Part shown: positions 1 to 5,904 of the stretch, in pieces
Position numbering within the stretch: position 1 is the stretch's first letter
Layout: each line of letters opens with the position of its first letter
DNA from: Candidatus Syntropharchaeum sp.
GTDB taxonomy: Archaea > Halobacteriota > Syntropharchaeia > Alkanophagales > Methanospirareceae
Reading direction: 5' to 3'
Length of the DNA: 8,854 bases
Assembly (NCBI GenBank): GCA_016782355.1
Contig: JADHYP010000054.1
Span: 1 to 8,854, forward strand
The notes under the pieces: model-generated
Databases searched by the model: none
What the model saw: the letters and a program-made list of their open reading frames with translations, nothing else
Told to the model about the DNA's origin: nothing
Program-made: the position numbers and the translations under genes

Positions 1-33
1 TATTTGCAGGTTCACCAAACTTTTACCATTCAT
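1..33 (-). CDS. 5' end of an unidentified gene running off the left edge
   Basis: Only the first 11 codons are visible (MNGKSLVNLQI), too few to identify a product. The case for a real gene rests on its start. A GAGGTGAT sequence, an excellent match to the complement of the 16S rRNA 3' end, lies 8 bases before the ATG. An in-frame TGA lies just upstream, so this ATG (or a later codon) must be the start. A TATA-like stretch lies further upstream at about 123-135. The gene is divergent from the winged-helix gene that starts at 284 and could share its control region. The function is unknown. Confidence 0.5.
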   Translation of the reverse strand, partial: MNGKSLVNLQI

Positions 34-41
34 TTTTCTAC

Positions 42-49
42 ATCACCTC
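42..49 (-). promoter_or_regulatory. Strong Shine-Dalgarno site for the left-edge gene
   Basis: On the minus strand this reads GAGGTGAT, 8 bases before an ATG. It is the best ribosome-binding site in the window and is what makes the 11-codon fragment at the left edge believable as a gene start. Confidence 0.5.
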
Positions 50-122
50 TTTTTTTCTTCTTTCTTCATCGCTTCTTCTTAGCCCCTTTTTATCTTGAGG
101 TTCGCCTTTTTTTCAATGTACC

Positions 123-135
123 TATTTATATATAT
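123..135 (-). promoter_or_regulatory. Probable TATA box for the left-edge gene
   Basis: On the minus strand this reads ATATATAAATA, a good archaeal TATA-box match. Transcription would start about 25 bases downstream, giving an untranslated leader of roughly 70 bases that is purine-rich and ends in the Shine-Dalgarno site. The surrounding DNA is AT-rich, so a chance match is possible. Confidence 0.35.
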
Positions 136-161
136 GCAGGTATCCTTATTTAAGCTTTTCG

Positions 162-183
162 GTTTTTCGTAGAATCGAAAAAC
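162..183. repeat. Perfect 8-bp inverted repeat in the divergent promoter region
   Basis: The arms GTTTTTCG and CGAAAAAC are exact reverse complements separated by the 6 bases TAGAAT. The site lies between two divergent genes, about 70 bases upstream of the TATA box of the winged-helix gene and about 30 bases upstream of that of the left-edge gene. Its symmetry and position suit an operator for a dimeric regulator, possibly the neighbouring winged-helix protein, but this is inference. The rest of the region from 34 to 283 shows only AT-rich DNA and the promoter elements listed separately. Confidence 0.35.
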
Positions 184-253
184 ATAAAAATAAGTAATGC
201 TAAATATTAATATGTCTAACTATCCATTGCTAAGTCTTACTAAAAACAAATAG

Positions 254-263
254 TTTAAATATA
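254..263 (+). promoter_or_regulatory. TATA box of the winged-helix gene
   Basis: TTTAAATATA is a near-consensus archaeal TATA box. Its centre is about 26 bases before the ATG at 284, so transcription should begin at or within a base or two of the start codon. The mRNA is probably leaderless. There is no convincing Shine-Dalgarno site before the ATG, only a weak AAAGG. Confidence 0.6.
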
Positions 264-266
264 GAC

Positions 267-285
267 ATGTTAAAGGTTTACACAT
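267..285. repeat. Imperfect inverted repeat over the presumed transcription start
   Basis: ATGTTAAA pairs with TTTACACAT if one C is bulged, with GG in the centre. The symmetry runs from just after the TATA box into the start codon of the winged-helix gene. A regulator bound here would block initiation, so it is a candidate autoregulatory site. The low sequence complexity makes chance a fair alternative. Confidence 0.2.
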
Positions 286-568
286 GAACGAACTCGAAAA
301 GATATTTGGAAGAAACGCGCAGCTTGTCGTCCTGGGCTATTTAATAAGAAATCGTAGCACGACAACGTATCTGTCAGGCATTGCAGAAGAGACCGGGCTT
401 TCTCACTCCAGCGTCGCACGCGTAATCGAGCCGCTTTTAGAGATGAATATCGTGAAGGAAGGCAAAGTAGGCAAACAAATAAGAACGTTTACGTTGAACG
501 AGGATAGCGAAATAACGAGGCTATTGATACGGTTTTATGAAGATTTAAGCAAAGTGCTCACGGAGTGA
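284..568 (+). CDS. Small winged helix-turn-helix transcriptional regulator
   Basis: A 94-residue single-domain DNA-binding protein resembling the compact MarR/ArsR-like winged-helix proteins common in archaea. Residues about 5-25 form the first helix. Residues about 29-55 hold the helix-turn-helix (YLSGIAEETGLSHSSVARVI), with the recognition helix at about SHSSVARVIEPL. The wing lies around VKEGKVGKQIRTFTL, followed by a C-terminal helix likely to serve dimerisation. No ligand domain or metal-binding cysteine cluster is present. The start is fixed by the TATA box 26 bases upstream. The gene ends with an 11-base tail-to-tail overlap with the V4R gene. The regulated genes are unknown; its own promoter or the divergent left-edge gene are natural candidates because inverted repeats lie between them. 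The family call is firm, the role inferred. Confidence 0.85.
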   Translation: MNELEKIFGRNAQLVVLGYLIRNRSTTTYLSGIAEETGLSHSSVARVIEPLLEMNIVKEGKVGKQIRTFTLNEDSEITRLLIRFYEDLSKVLTE

Positions 569-1070
569 CCGCAATAAACTCGCAGTACCGGTCGCCTTTT
601 GCCATGCACTTCCTCTCCTCTACGTCCACCGCCGTATTGATTAGCTCGGTAATCAAACTGGCATTGTAGCCGCACAAGAAGTGGCAAACAGGCTTCTTTG
701 CTTCTCCTATTCCATAGCCCCGTGCAATAAATGAGTTCTCAATGCTAACGGTAAGGTGTTCAATATCTATGCTGAACTTACCCCAACCAAGCTCTGCATA
801 GAACTCTTCAGTCGCCTGGATAAATTCCGTCTCACTCTCTTTTAACCCCCACTCTTCGTGGAAACGAGAAATCCATGCTTTACCGGCGGTTTTGCCTGCT
901 TCGTAAAGTAGCACCGCAGCGCCTTCTGTACCTAAAATTTTCTCCGCGTCCTTTTGAATTCTTGCGAAGGTCTTAAGGCTTATTATTGCTGCGGGGACGG
1001 TTATAACCGAGAACTCACCACTGTCTCGTTTCCACTCCGCAGTTTCTTTTACCTTTCTCGGCAACATCAT
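558..1070 (-). CDS. V4R-domain (4-vinyl reductase-like) small-molecule-binding protein
   Basis: About 170 residues. The C-terminal two thirds match the V4R domain: the segment VSIENSFIARGYG is followed by KPVCHFLCGYNASLITELI and then ERKCMAKGDRYCEF. V4R domains are found in BchJ, in the sensor region of XylR-type regulators and in many methanogen proteins, and are proposed to bind hydrophobic small molecules. Four cysteines (CHFLC, KC and YC in the stretch 581-686) fit the metal- or cluster-binding version of the domain. No DNA-binding or enzyme domain is attached. The open frame reaches an ATG at 1103, but a TATA box (TATATTTATA) lies inside those first codons and points to transcription starting near 1070. 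I therefore prefer the ATG at 1070 or 1067 with a leaderless mRNA; 1103 remains possible. The gene is downstream of mcm on the same strand, with its own promoter in the short gap. The ligand is unknown. Confidence 0.85.
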   Translation of the reverse strand: MMLPRKVKETAEWKRDSGEFSVITVPAAIISLKTFARIQKDAEKILGTEGAAVLLYEAGKTAGKAWISRFHEEWGLKESETEFIQATEEFYAELGWGKFSIDIEHLTVSIENSFIARGYGIGEAKKPVCHFLCGYNASLITELINTAVDVEERKCMAKGDRYCEFIAVTP

Positions 1071-1090
1071 AATCATAATACTATACCCAC

Positions 1091-1100
1091 TATAAATATA
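1091..1100 (-). promoter_or_regulatory. TATA box of the V4R gene
   Basis: On the minus strand this reads TATATTTATA. Its centre is 26 bases before the ATG at 1070, the same geometry as at the winged-helix gene. Because it lies inside the longest open frame, it argues against the upstream ATG at 1103. Confidence 0.5.
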
Positions 1101-1174
1101 CATACCATATCGTATTTAGCAACACTGTAAACGATTAAATCAATAAATCTGTTTTGGTCTAAATATTCCCTGAA

Positions 1175-4100
1175 TCACCGCACGAACTTAATCACGCCGC
1201 TTCCCGGTGAAAACAGTATTCCATCTCGCTTCATCAGTTCTATCATGTCTTCAGCCTTTTCTCGTTCCATCCCTTCCTCCTCCGCGAGGTCAAGCACCTC
1301 CTCTATCGGCACCTCATCGCCGTATTCCTTCTCCAACTCCTTTATTACCTCGCTGATAGACTTTGCACGGTCCCTCCGTGTTTTTGTCGTGCCCACGGCT
1401 ATCCAATCAGTATCCAACTTGCCGGTTTCCGGGTCAACAGAAACAAGTTTCAAACAGTATGTAACCACGTTAATTACACATTCGGCATCTTCAACCGTTA
1501 TTTTATCACTTAGCCGTGCTCTCGCCCTCGCCTCGCCCAGCCGGATTAACGCTTCCAACTGCCGTGCCGTTACGGGAACCGGCGCATCTTCGTCTTCATA
1601 GCTCTGCCTGCGAAGCCCGATGTAAAAGTCCAGAAACTTTTTATGCGCTTCTTCGGTCATCACAGGAAATATATTCCTCTTACTCCATGCTACGTATTTC
1701 CTTAATAATTCTCTGGATACTGCCGGCTTCATTGCCTGTATCGCCTCCCCGAAATGCTCTTTTTCCGCTTCTTCCACTTTACCTATGTTTTTAGACCTTG
1801 CAAGCAGCTCTCCAGCGTAATGCATCTCTAATATATGTTCCGCAGTCTTCGTGTCCATCTCTTCATTTGGTCTGTCTATCATGGTAAAAATAAGGTCGAA
1901 TCTCGAGATCAGCGTGGGAGGCATGTTTATCTGCTCCGCAATCGTCGTGTATTTATCAAAGCGTCCGAATTTGGGATTCGCAGCCGCTAACAATGAGCAT
2001 CTCGCGTTTAACCTTGCCATTATCCCCGCTTTCGCGATAGAGACGGTTTGCTGTTCCATCGCCTCGTGTAGCGCATCCCGGTCCTCCTTTTTCATCTTGT
2101 CTATCTCATCCACCGCCGCTATTCCCTTGTCTGCAAGCACTAAAGCACCAGCCTCTAAAGTCCATCTCCCCTCTCCAAACTCATCTCTAACCGCGGCTGC
2201 GGTAAGTCCTGCGGCACTGCTGCTCTTACCCCCCGTGTATAAACCGCGAGGCGCTAACTTCACTAAGTAGGTGAGCAGTTGACTGTTATGGACGTATATG
2301 TCATTCGCCACAAAATTGTGATAAACTGGCACCTGGATGTCATACACGAATTCATCCTCAGATACGAACTCCTCGATTTTTTCTACCCTGTCCCAGAAGA
2401 TATCAGAATTTACCGTGGTTTTGAGTGCACTTACGAGTTCGATAACGTCTTCCATTTCGCTGACGTATTTCAACAATGCTCTGATCACTTTGTTCTTCGT
2501 CAACTCAACAAAATTATGCTCAGGTTTAATCTTAGCGTGTCCTATTTTTCTGAGTTCATATTGAGACAATAGGGTTTGACTGAACCCTGATGAAGAACTG
2601 ATTTCATGCTGCGAACGATGTAAAGATTTTCGTATCGTTCTTAAATCATGCCAATTGGATGATGGCAATCGTTTTCTCACTTCGGCAAGCCAGTTTATTC
2701 GTTTTTCAAATTGTTGAACCACTCTATTTAATGCCGACCTGGATGGATTTCTATCTCCTCTCTCGTAATGCTGATAAGCGCTTCTCGTAATTCCGCACTC
2801 AAATTGACTTAGTCTTAATTTGGTCCTTGTCTCTTTCAATAGCGAGGAAATGTTTGGTATAACATCTACATTCGTATTGTAGATAAATGTTGAACTACAT
2901 ATTTTTTGGAGTTTTTCTTTCTTTTCCGCCACTGTAAACCCTATTTCTCTCGCAAATTTCATCACTTCCTCCCCCGTTATAAACAACCGATAATACTCCT
3001 TTTTCCTCGGACGTGGCGAATTACTTGCCTTCGATAATGTCGGGTGGAGCTGGGAACGTATCCCAAATCTTAAGAGCAGATGTTGAACTTGTGATAGCAA
3101 TTTCCTGGACGCAGACGTTATTCCTATCTTCCTATCTTTTTCAGATACAGTTCCTTCGCCATCAAACAAAGCGGAAAGAAAAGCGGCAATTTCTCCCTTT
3201 GAACACTTGAAAAGAAGCTCTGGCACTATTTTTGACCCCGATGGACCTGCGGCACCTAAATTTTCCAGGAACGTGCCAAACTCTATTCCAGGAATATATA
3301 TTTCCTTCGCTGATTTGCCTTTATGTGAATCCCTATATGATGGATTCAATCCCAACTTTTTTGCAAATGCTCGATATTCTTCTATTAACTGCGGATTGTT
3401 GTTGGTAAAAAAAGCCGTGCACTGTGGATAGCCGTTGTGCACCTTTGATTCCAAATACCCCTCTGCGATAAACAATCCTATAAATCGCCAGAATTCGGAA
3501 GTAGTATGGCTGGGCAGCTTTAACCTCACCGCATTTCTCGCTCTTGACTGTCTATAAGTGATGTTTAAAGGCTGGGGAGTGCCAAAAACCTCAATTTTTC
3601 TTGGTGTTGCTATAAATACCCCTTCTTTCAAATCCTCCGCCTTCTTTTTCCTTAGATGCGCATCTTCACCGCATACAAAAAAGGGATGCGTTGGTGTGAC
3701 TTTTATTTCTTTCCCGGAACTCGTCAGGATGCGATACATTTTTGGTGTAGCCCAACGTTTCCAGAGCAAATCTCCTTTTGACAACACTGTTTTAGCGTTT
3801 AAACTCAAAGAAACCAAATCATGGTTAGTTTCTATACATATACCATCGTCTACGGACCCGCTTATTTTTTTGGGTGCTTCACCATCCACTATGGTTCTTA
3901 TGTCCTGCAAAGAGCCATCTGAAAGAAGTATCTCTGTGTCTCCACTGATACATTTTGCGACTCCCGGGTCTCCAACGAGAAGCACGTGTATGTCACCTCG
4001 CACCCTCGTCTCATCCGGCAACTCCTTTGGGACGCCAGCGAACAATTGGAGAATTATCGCTTCTTTTATTTCCTCGTAGCCATATATGGAAGGAGCAATG

Positions 4101-4948
4101 CTTCTCATGAACTTCTCATATACGTCCGGTTGATTCTTTAGCTCCATTATTTCCCGCTCATCCGCCTCTGTTATCTCTATCTCCCCAAACTCCTCCTCCT
4201 TCAACTCCAGCGAATTGCCATCGAGGTATATATCAAAGAAAGGCGTCTTCCCAAATTGTGTCGTCCGCTGATAAGACCTGAGAATACCGGTAACAATCAC
4301 ACGGCCCCCGGGAGATACCTCGCCTGAAATGTCGTCTTCCAGATTTACGTCTATCGCTTGCGGCAATTCCCCACCTCTTAACTCCTCCGGCGACTCCTGT
4401 AACCTTATCTTTTGCGCATTTGCGAATTTTGACTTATCCACCGATAAGTTGAACTGCCGTGCTTTTCTTCCACAGCCCCCGCTCTCCTGTTCACACTCCA
4501 CCGGCTCTTTGAACTGCCTTCCACTTTGCGTTATCGAAAAGATATGATGACAAAAAGGGCATTCAAATACCGCTTCCACTATCCGCGGTCTTACCTCCGT
4601 CGCCTTTGTCACCAAGCCCTCTATGCCCACCAGCTTGCCTATGTCGTTGCTTCTAATATCCCGTATCTTCACCCTTCGTGGAAGTCTTATTATACGGAGA
4701 TTGGCTTCATCGAGTGTGACACCCGTAGGAATATCCATTTCCCGTAAAGCCCTTGTTGCCGCTTCTATTGTTACATCAGGGTCTTCTAAAAGCATATCGG
4801 CTATTGTCGGGTCATATATGTCCATGTCCGAGAACCCAACGAACAAACTACGCCTTTCCGGATATGAATTCGACATCTCTATGATTTCGTCCCAATAATA
4901 CCGCTTCAGAAAGTCCTCCCACTTCTCTGTTACCAGGTCCTGCATCAT
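1175..4948 (-). CDS. mcm: Replicative DNA helicase MCM, interrupted by an intein
   Basis: The precursor has 1257 residues. Removing the 556-residue intein leaves a 701-residue helicase, normal for archaeal MCM, which forms the ring that unwinds DNA at the replication fork. In mature numbering, the N-terminal domain carries a zinc site (C130, C133, C152, C159). The AAA+ core has Walker A GDPGVAK/S at 326-333, Walker B AAVDEIDKM with D391 and E392, sensor 1 AAANPKFGR with N435, and an arginine finger in LISRFD (R460). The last 60 or so residues form the usual winged helix. The frame stays open up to 5149, but that extension is low-quality (HHQKQPLTQTYT), would overlap the divergent HAD gene, and crosses the promoter. 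The ATG at 4948 has a TATA-like box 27 bases upstream and is followed by the family-like start MMQDLVTEKWEDFLKRYYW. Every catalytic motif is intact, so the spliced protein should be active. Confidence 0.95.
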   Translation of the reverse strand: MMQDLVTEKWEDFLKRYYWDEIIEMSNSYPERRSLFVGFSDMDIYDPTIADMLLEDPDVTIEAATRALREMDIPTGVTLDEANLRIIRLPRRVKIRDIRSNDIGKLVGIEGLVTKATEVRPRIVEAVFECPFCHHIFSITQSGRQFKEPVECEQESGGCGRKARQFNLSVDKSKFANAQKIRLQESPEELRGGELPQAIDVNLEDDISGEVSPGGRVIVTGILRSYQRTTQFGKTPFFDIYLDGNSLELKEEEFGEIEITEADEREIMELKNQPDVYEKFMRSIAPSIYGYEEIKEAIILQLFAGVPKELPDETRVRGDIHVLLVGDPGVAKCISGDTEILLSDGSLQDIRTIVDGEAPKKISGSVDDGICIETNHDLVSLSLNAKTVLSKGDLLWKRWATPKMYRILTSSGKEIKVTPTHPFFVCGEDAHLRKKKAEDLKEGVFIATPRKIEVFGTPQPLNITYRQSRARNAVRLKLPSHTTSEFWRFIGLFIAEGYLESKVHNGYPQCTAFFTNNNPQLIEEYRAFAKKLGLNPSYRDSHKGKSAKEIYIPGIEFGTFLENLGAAGPSGSKIVPELLFKCSKGEIAAFLSALFDGEGTVSEKDRKIGITSASRKLLSQVQHLLLRFGIRSQLHPTLSKASNSPRPRKKEYYRLFITGEEVMKFAREIGFTVAEKKEKLQKICSSTFIYNTNVDVIPNISSLLKETRTKLRLSQFECGITRSAYQHYERGDRNPSRSALNRVVQQFEKRINWLAEVRKRLPSSNWHDLRTIRKSLHRSQHEISSSSGFSQTLLSQYELRKIGHAKIKPEHNFVELTKNKVIRALLKYVSEMEDVIELVSALKTTVNSDIFWDRVEKIEEFVSEDEFVYDIQVPVYHNFVANDIYVHNSQLLTYLVKLAPRGLYTGGKSSSAAGLTAAAVRDEFGEGRWTLEAGALVLADKGIAAVDEIDKMKKEDRDALHEAMEQQTVSIAKAGIMARLNARCSLLAAANPKFGRFDKYTTIAEQINMPPTLISRFDLIFTMIDRPNEEMDTKTAEHILEMHYAGELLARSKNIGKVEEAEKEHFGEAIQAMKPAVSRELLRKYVAWSKRNIFPVMTEEAHKKFLDFYIGLRRQSYEDEDAPVPVTARQLEALIRLGEARARARLSDKITVEDAECVINVVTYCLKLVSVDPETGKLDTDWIAVGTTKTRRDRAKSISEVIKELEKEYGDEVPIEEVLDLAEEEGMEREKAEDMIELMKRDGILFSPGSGVIKFVR
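2285..3952 (-). mobile_element. MCM intein with LAGLIDADG homing endonuclease and two XRE-type HTH segments
   Basis: A 556-residue intein sits between K and S of the Walker A motif (GDPGVAK/S). In intein numbering, block A begins with C1 (CISGDTEIL), block B is TPTHPF with T86 and H89, and block F is VYDIQVPVYHNFVAN. Block G ends with H555-N556, followed by Ser as the first residue of the C-extein. All class 1 splicing residues are present. The homing endonuclease has both LAGLIDADG-like helices, FIGLFIAEG (acid E164) and FLSALFDGEG (acid E266), so it may be active. Residues about 366-416 and 434-486 each resemble an XRE/Cro-type helix-turn-helix, for example LRLSQFECGITRSAYQHYE and SLHRSQHEISSSSGFSQ. 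Hand-counted samples of 120 bases give about 40% GC here and about 51% in the surrounding mcm exteins, consistent with horizontal arrival. Inteins in archaeal MCM/Cdc21 are known; the tandem HTH addition is the unusual part. Confidence 0.95.
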
Positions 4949-4970
4949 TTTGTCTGCTTCTCTCTTTTTC

Positions 4971-4979
4971 TTATAAAGA
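4971..4979 (-). promoter_or_regulatory. TATA-like box of mcm (leaderless geometry)
   Basis: On the minus strand this reads CTTTATAA(G), centred 27 bases before the mcm ATG at 4948. That matches the spacing at the winged-helix and V4R genes and suggests a leaderless mRNA. An alternative AT-rich box at 5001-5010 would instead give a leader of about 30 bases. Confidence 0.4.
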
Positions 4980-5000
4980 TATGTAGATAGATGAAGATGT

Positions 5001-5010
5001 TTTAAAATAA
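5001..5010. promoter_or_regulatory. AT-rich box in the mcm/HAD divergent promoter region
   Basis: TTTAAAATAA is the only good TATA-like sequence available to the plus-strand HAD gene. It would place transcription start near 5032 and give that gene a leader of about 70 bases. Read on the other strand (TTATTTTAAA), it could also serve mcm. The region between the two starts, 4949-5100, holds nothing else I can assign except a short open frame described in the findings. Confidence 0.3.
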
Positions 5011-5100
5011 TATCAAACTGGGTTGGTGGGAAGTTATCATGGCAGAAAGGAAGGAAGAAGTCACCGTTATGGGTGAGGAGAGGAGTAGGAGTGAGAGTAT

Positions 5101-5904
5101 ATGTCTGAGTTAGCGGTTGTTTTTGATGGTGCCGGCGTTTTATACGCACCTTTCAGGATTATAAAAGATATGGAAAGAGGAGTGACAAAGCGCAGCAGGG
5201 TATCGGGAATAACCTGCACGGACAGGCTTGAAAGAGGTGCGATGACGATATTGAAGACGAGATACGAGGAAACGATGGAGAAAGAGGAACACGCTAAAAT
5301 TTTATCCGATTTATTGAGAGAGAAAAAAATAGAAAATAAGGTTATATATAAGAAAAAAGGGGTTAGTGACAGAGAAGTAGTGGAAGCAATTTTGATGGAT
5401 AAAAACGTTAGACTGGAGGACGTGCATGAAACGATGTCATTTTTAAGGAGGTGCGATATTCTCCCGGTAATAGGGGTGGGGTTGATTATAGATATGGCAG
5501 GAGGAGCGATAAGATACGTGATTGCAGGAGGTATAAACCTTTTCCCGGGAACGCTCAAACTCCTGAGGGAATTACGTGAGCGGGGTATCATGACGTTTGT
5601 TGCTTCGGGGGATAGGGTAGAGAAAGAAGAAATGGCGGTATATTTGCCTGACATACCACCGGACAATATTTTTGGAACGATGAAGCCAGAAGATAAGAGG
5701 GAATTGGTAAGAAAGTTGAAGGAAGAGCATAAGGTGATGATGGTGGGTAACGATAAGAATGATTATCTTGCGATGTGGGAGGCGGATATAGCGGTATTAT
5801 CGTTGCAAGAAGCGGCAGATAGGCCGGGAGCGATTTTTGAGGTTGCGGATTTCCGGATAAAAGATATAAGCGAGGTAAAGGAAATAGTAGAAGAGATTAG
5901 ATGA
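5101..5904 (+). CDS. HAD-superfamily protein with altered motif I, P-type-ATPase-like motif IV
   Basis: A soluble 267-residue HAD-fold protein. Motif I is VVFDGAGVLYAP, with nucleophile D9 but Ala at position D+2, where hydrolytic HAD phosphatases carry the acid/base Asp. The DxAG pattern resembles phosphonatases, and P-type ATPases also lack Asp there (DKTGT). Motif II is FVASGD (S169), motif III uses a Lys in MKPEDKREL (K195 or K199), and motif IV is VGNDKNDYLAM (D218, D221), close to the GDGxND of soluble P-type-like HADs. Residues about 20-145 form an insert or cap with a charged coiled segment. An in-frame TGA eight bases upstream forces the ATG at 5101. A purine-rich GGTGAGGAG and a GTGAG precede it as ribosome-binding sequence. 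Its stop overlaps the MMP2 start by ATGA, indicating translational coupling. The substrate is unknown, and phosphotransfer without efficient hydrolysis is possible. Confidence 0.8.
   Translation: MSELAVVFDGAGVLYAPFRIIKDMERGVTKRSRVSGITCTDRLERGAMTILKTRYEETMEKEEHAKILSDLLREKKIENKVIYKKKGVSDREVVEAILMDKNVRLEDVHETMSFLRRCDILPVIGVGLIIDMAGGAIRYVIAGGINLFPGTLKLLRELRERGIMTFVASGDRVEKEEMAVYLPDIPPDNIFGTMKPEDKRELVRKLKEEHKVMMVGNDKNDYLAMWEADIAVLSLQEAADRPGAIFEVADFRIKDISEVKEIVEEIR

Noticed and set aside
212..268. Inverted pair ATGTCTA / TAGACAT upstream of the winged-helix gene
   Set aside because: Seven-base arms 43 bases apart in AT-rich DNA are expected by chance.
1071..1103. V4R start at the ATG at 1103
   Set aside because: Its first codons contain the TATA box, so transcription most likely starts near 1070. 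I keep it only as an alternative.
2279..2572. Plus-strand frames over the intein C-terminal region
   Set aside because: The opposite strand there carries HTH segments and intein blocks F and G in one uninterrupted frame.
3558..4079. Plus-strand 173-residue frame inside mcm
   Set aside because: It is antisense to the mcm and intein coding frame, which has all family motifs; this frame has no recognisable domain.
4949..5149. N-terminal 67-residue extension of MCM to the ATG at 5149
   Set aside because: It translates to low-quality sequence, overlaps the divergent HAD gene and crosses the promoter region; the family-like N-terminus begins at 4948.
5067..5666. Minus-strand 199-residue frame opposite the HAD gene
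   Set aside because: Serine- and isoleucine-rich shadow of a gene with clear HAD motifs.
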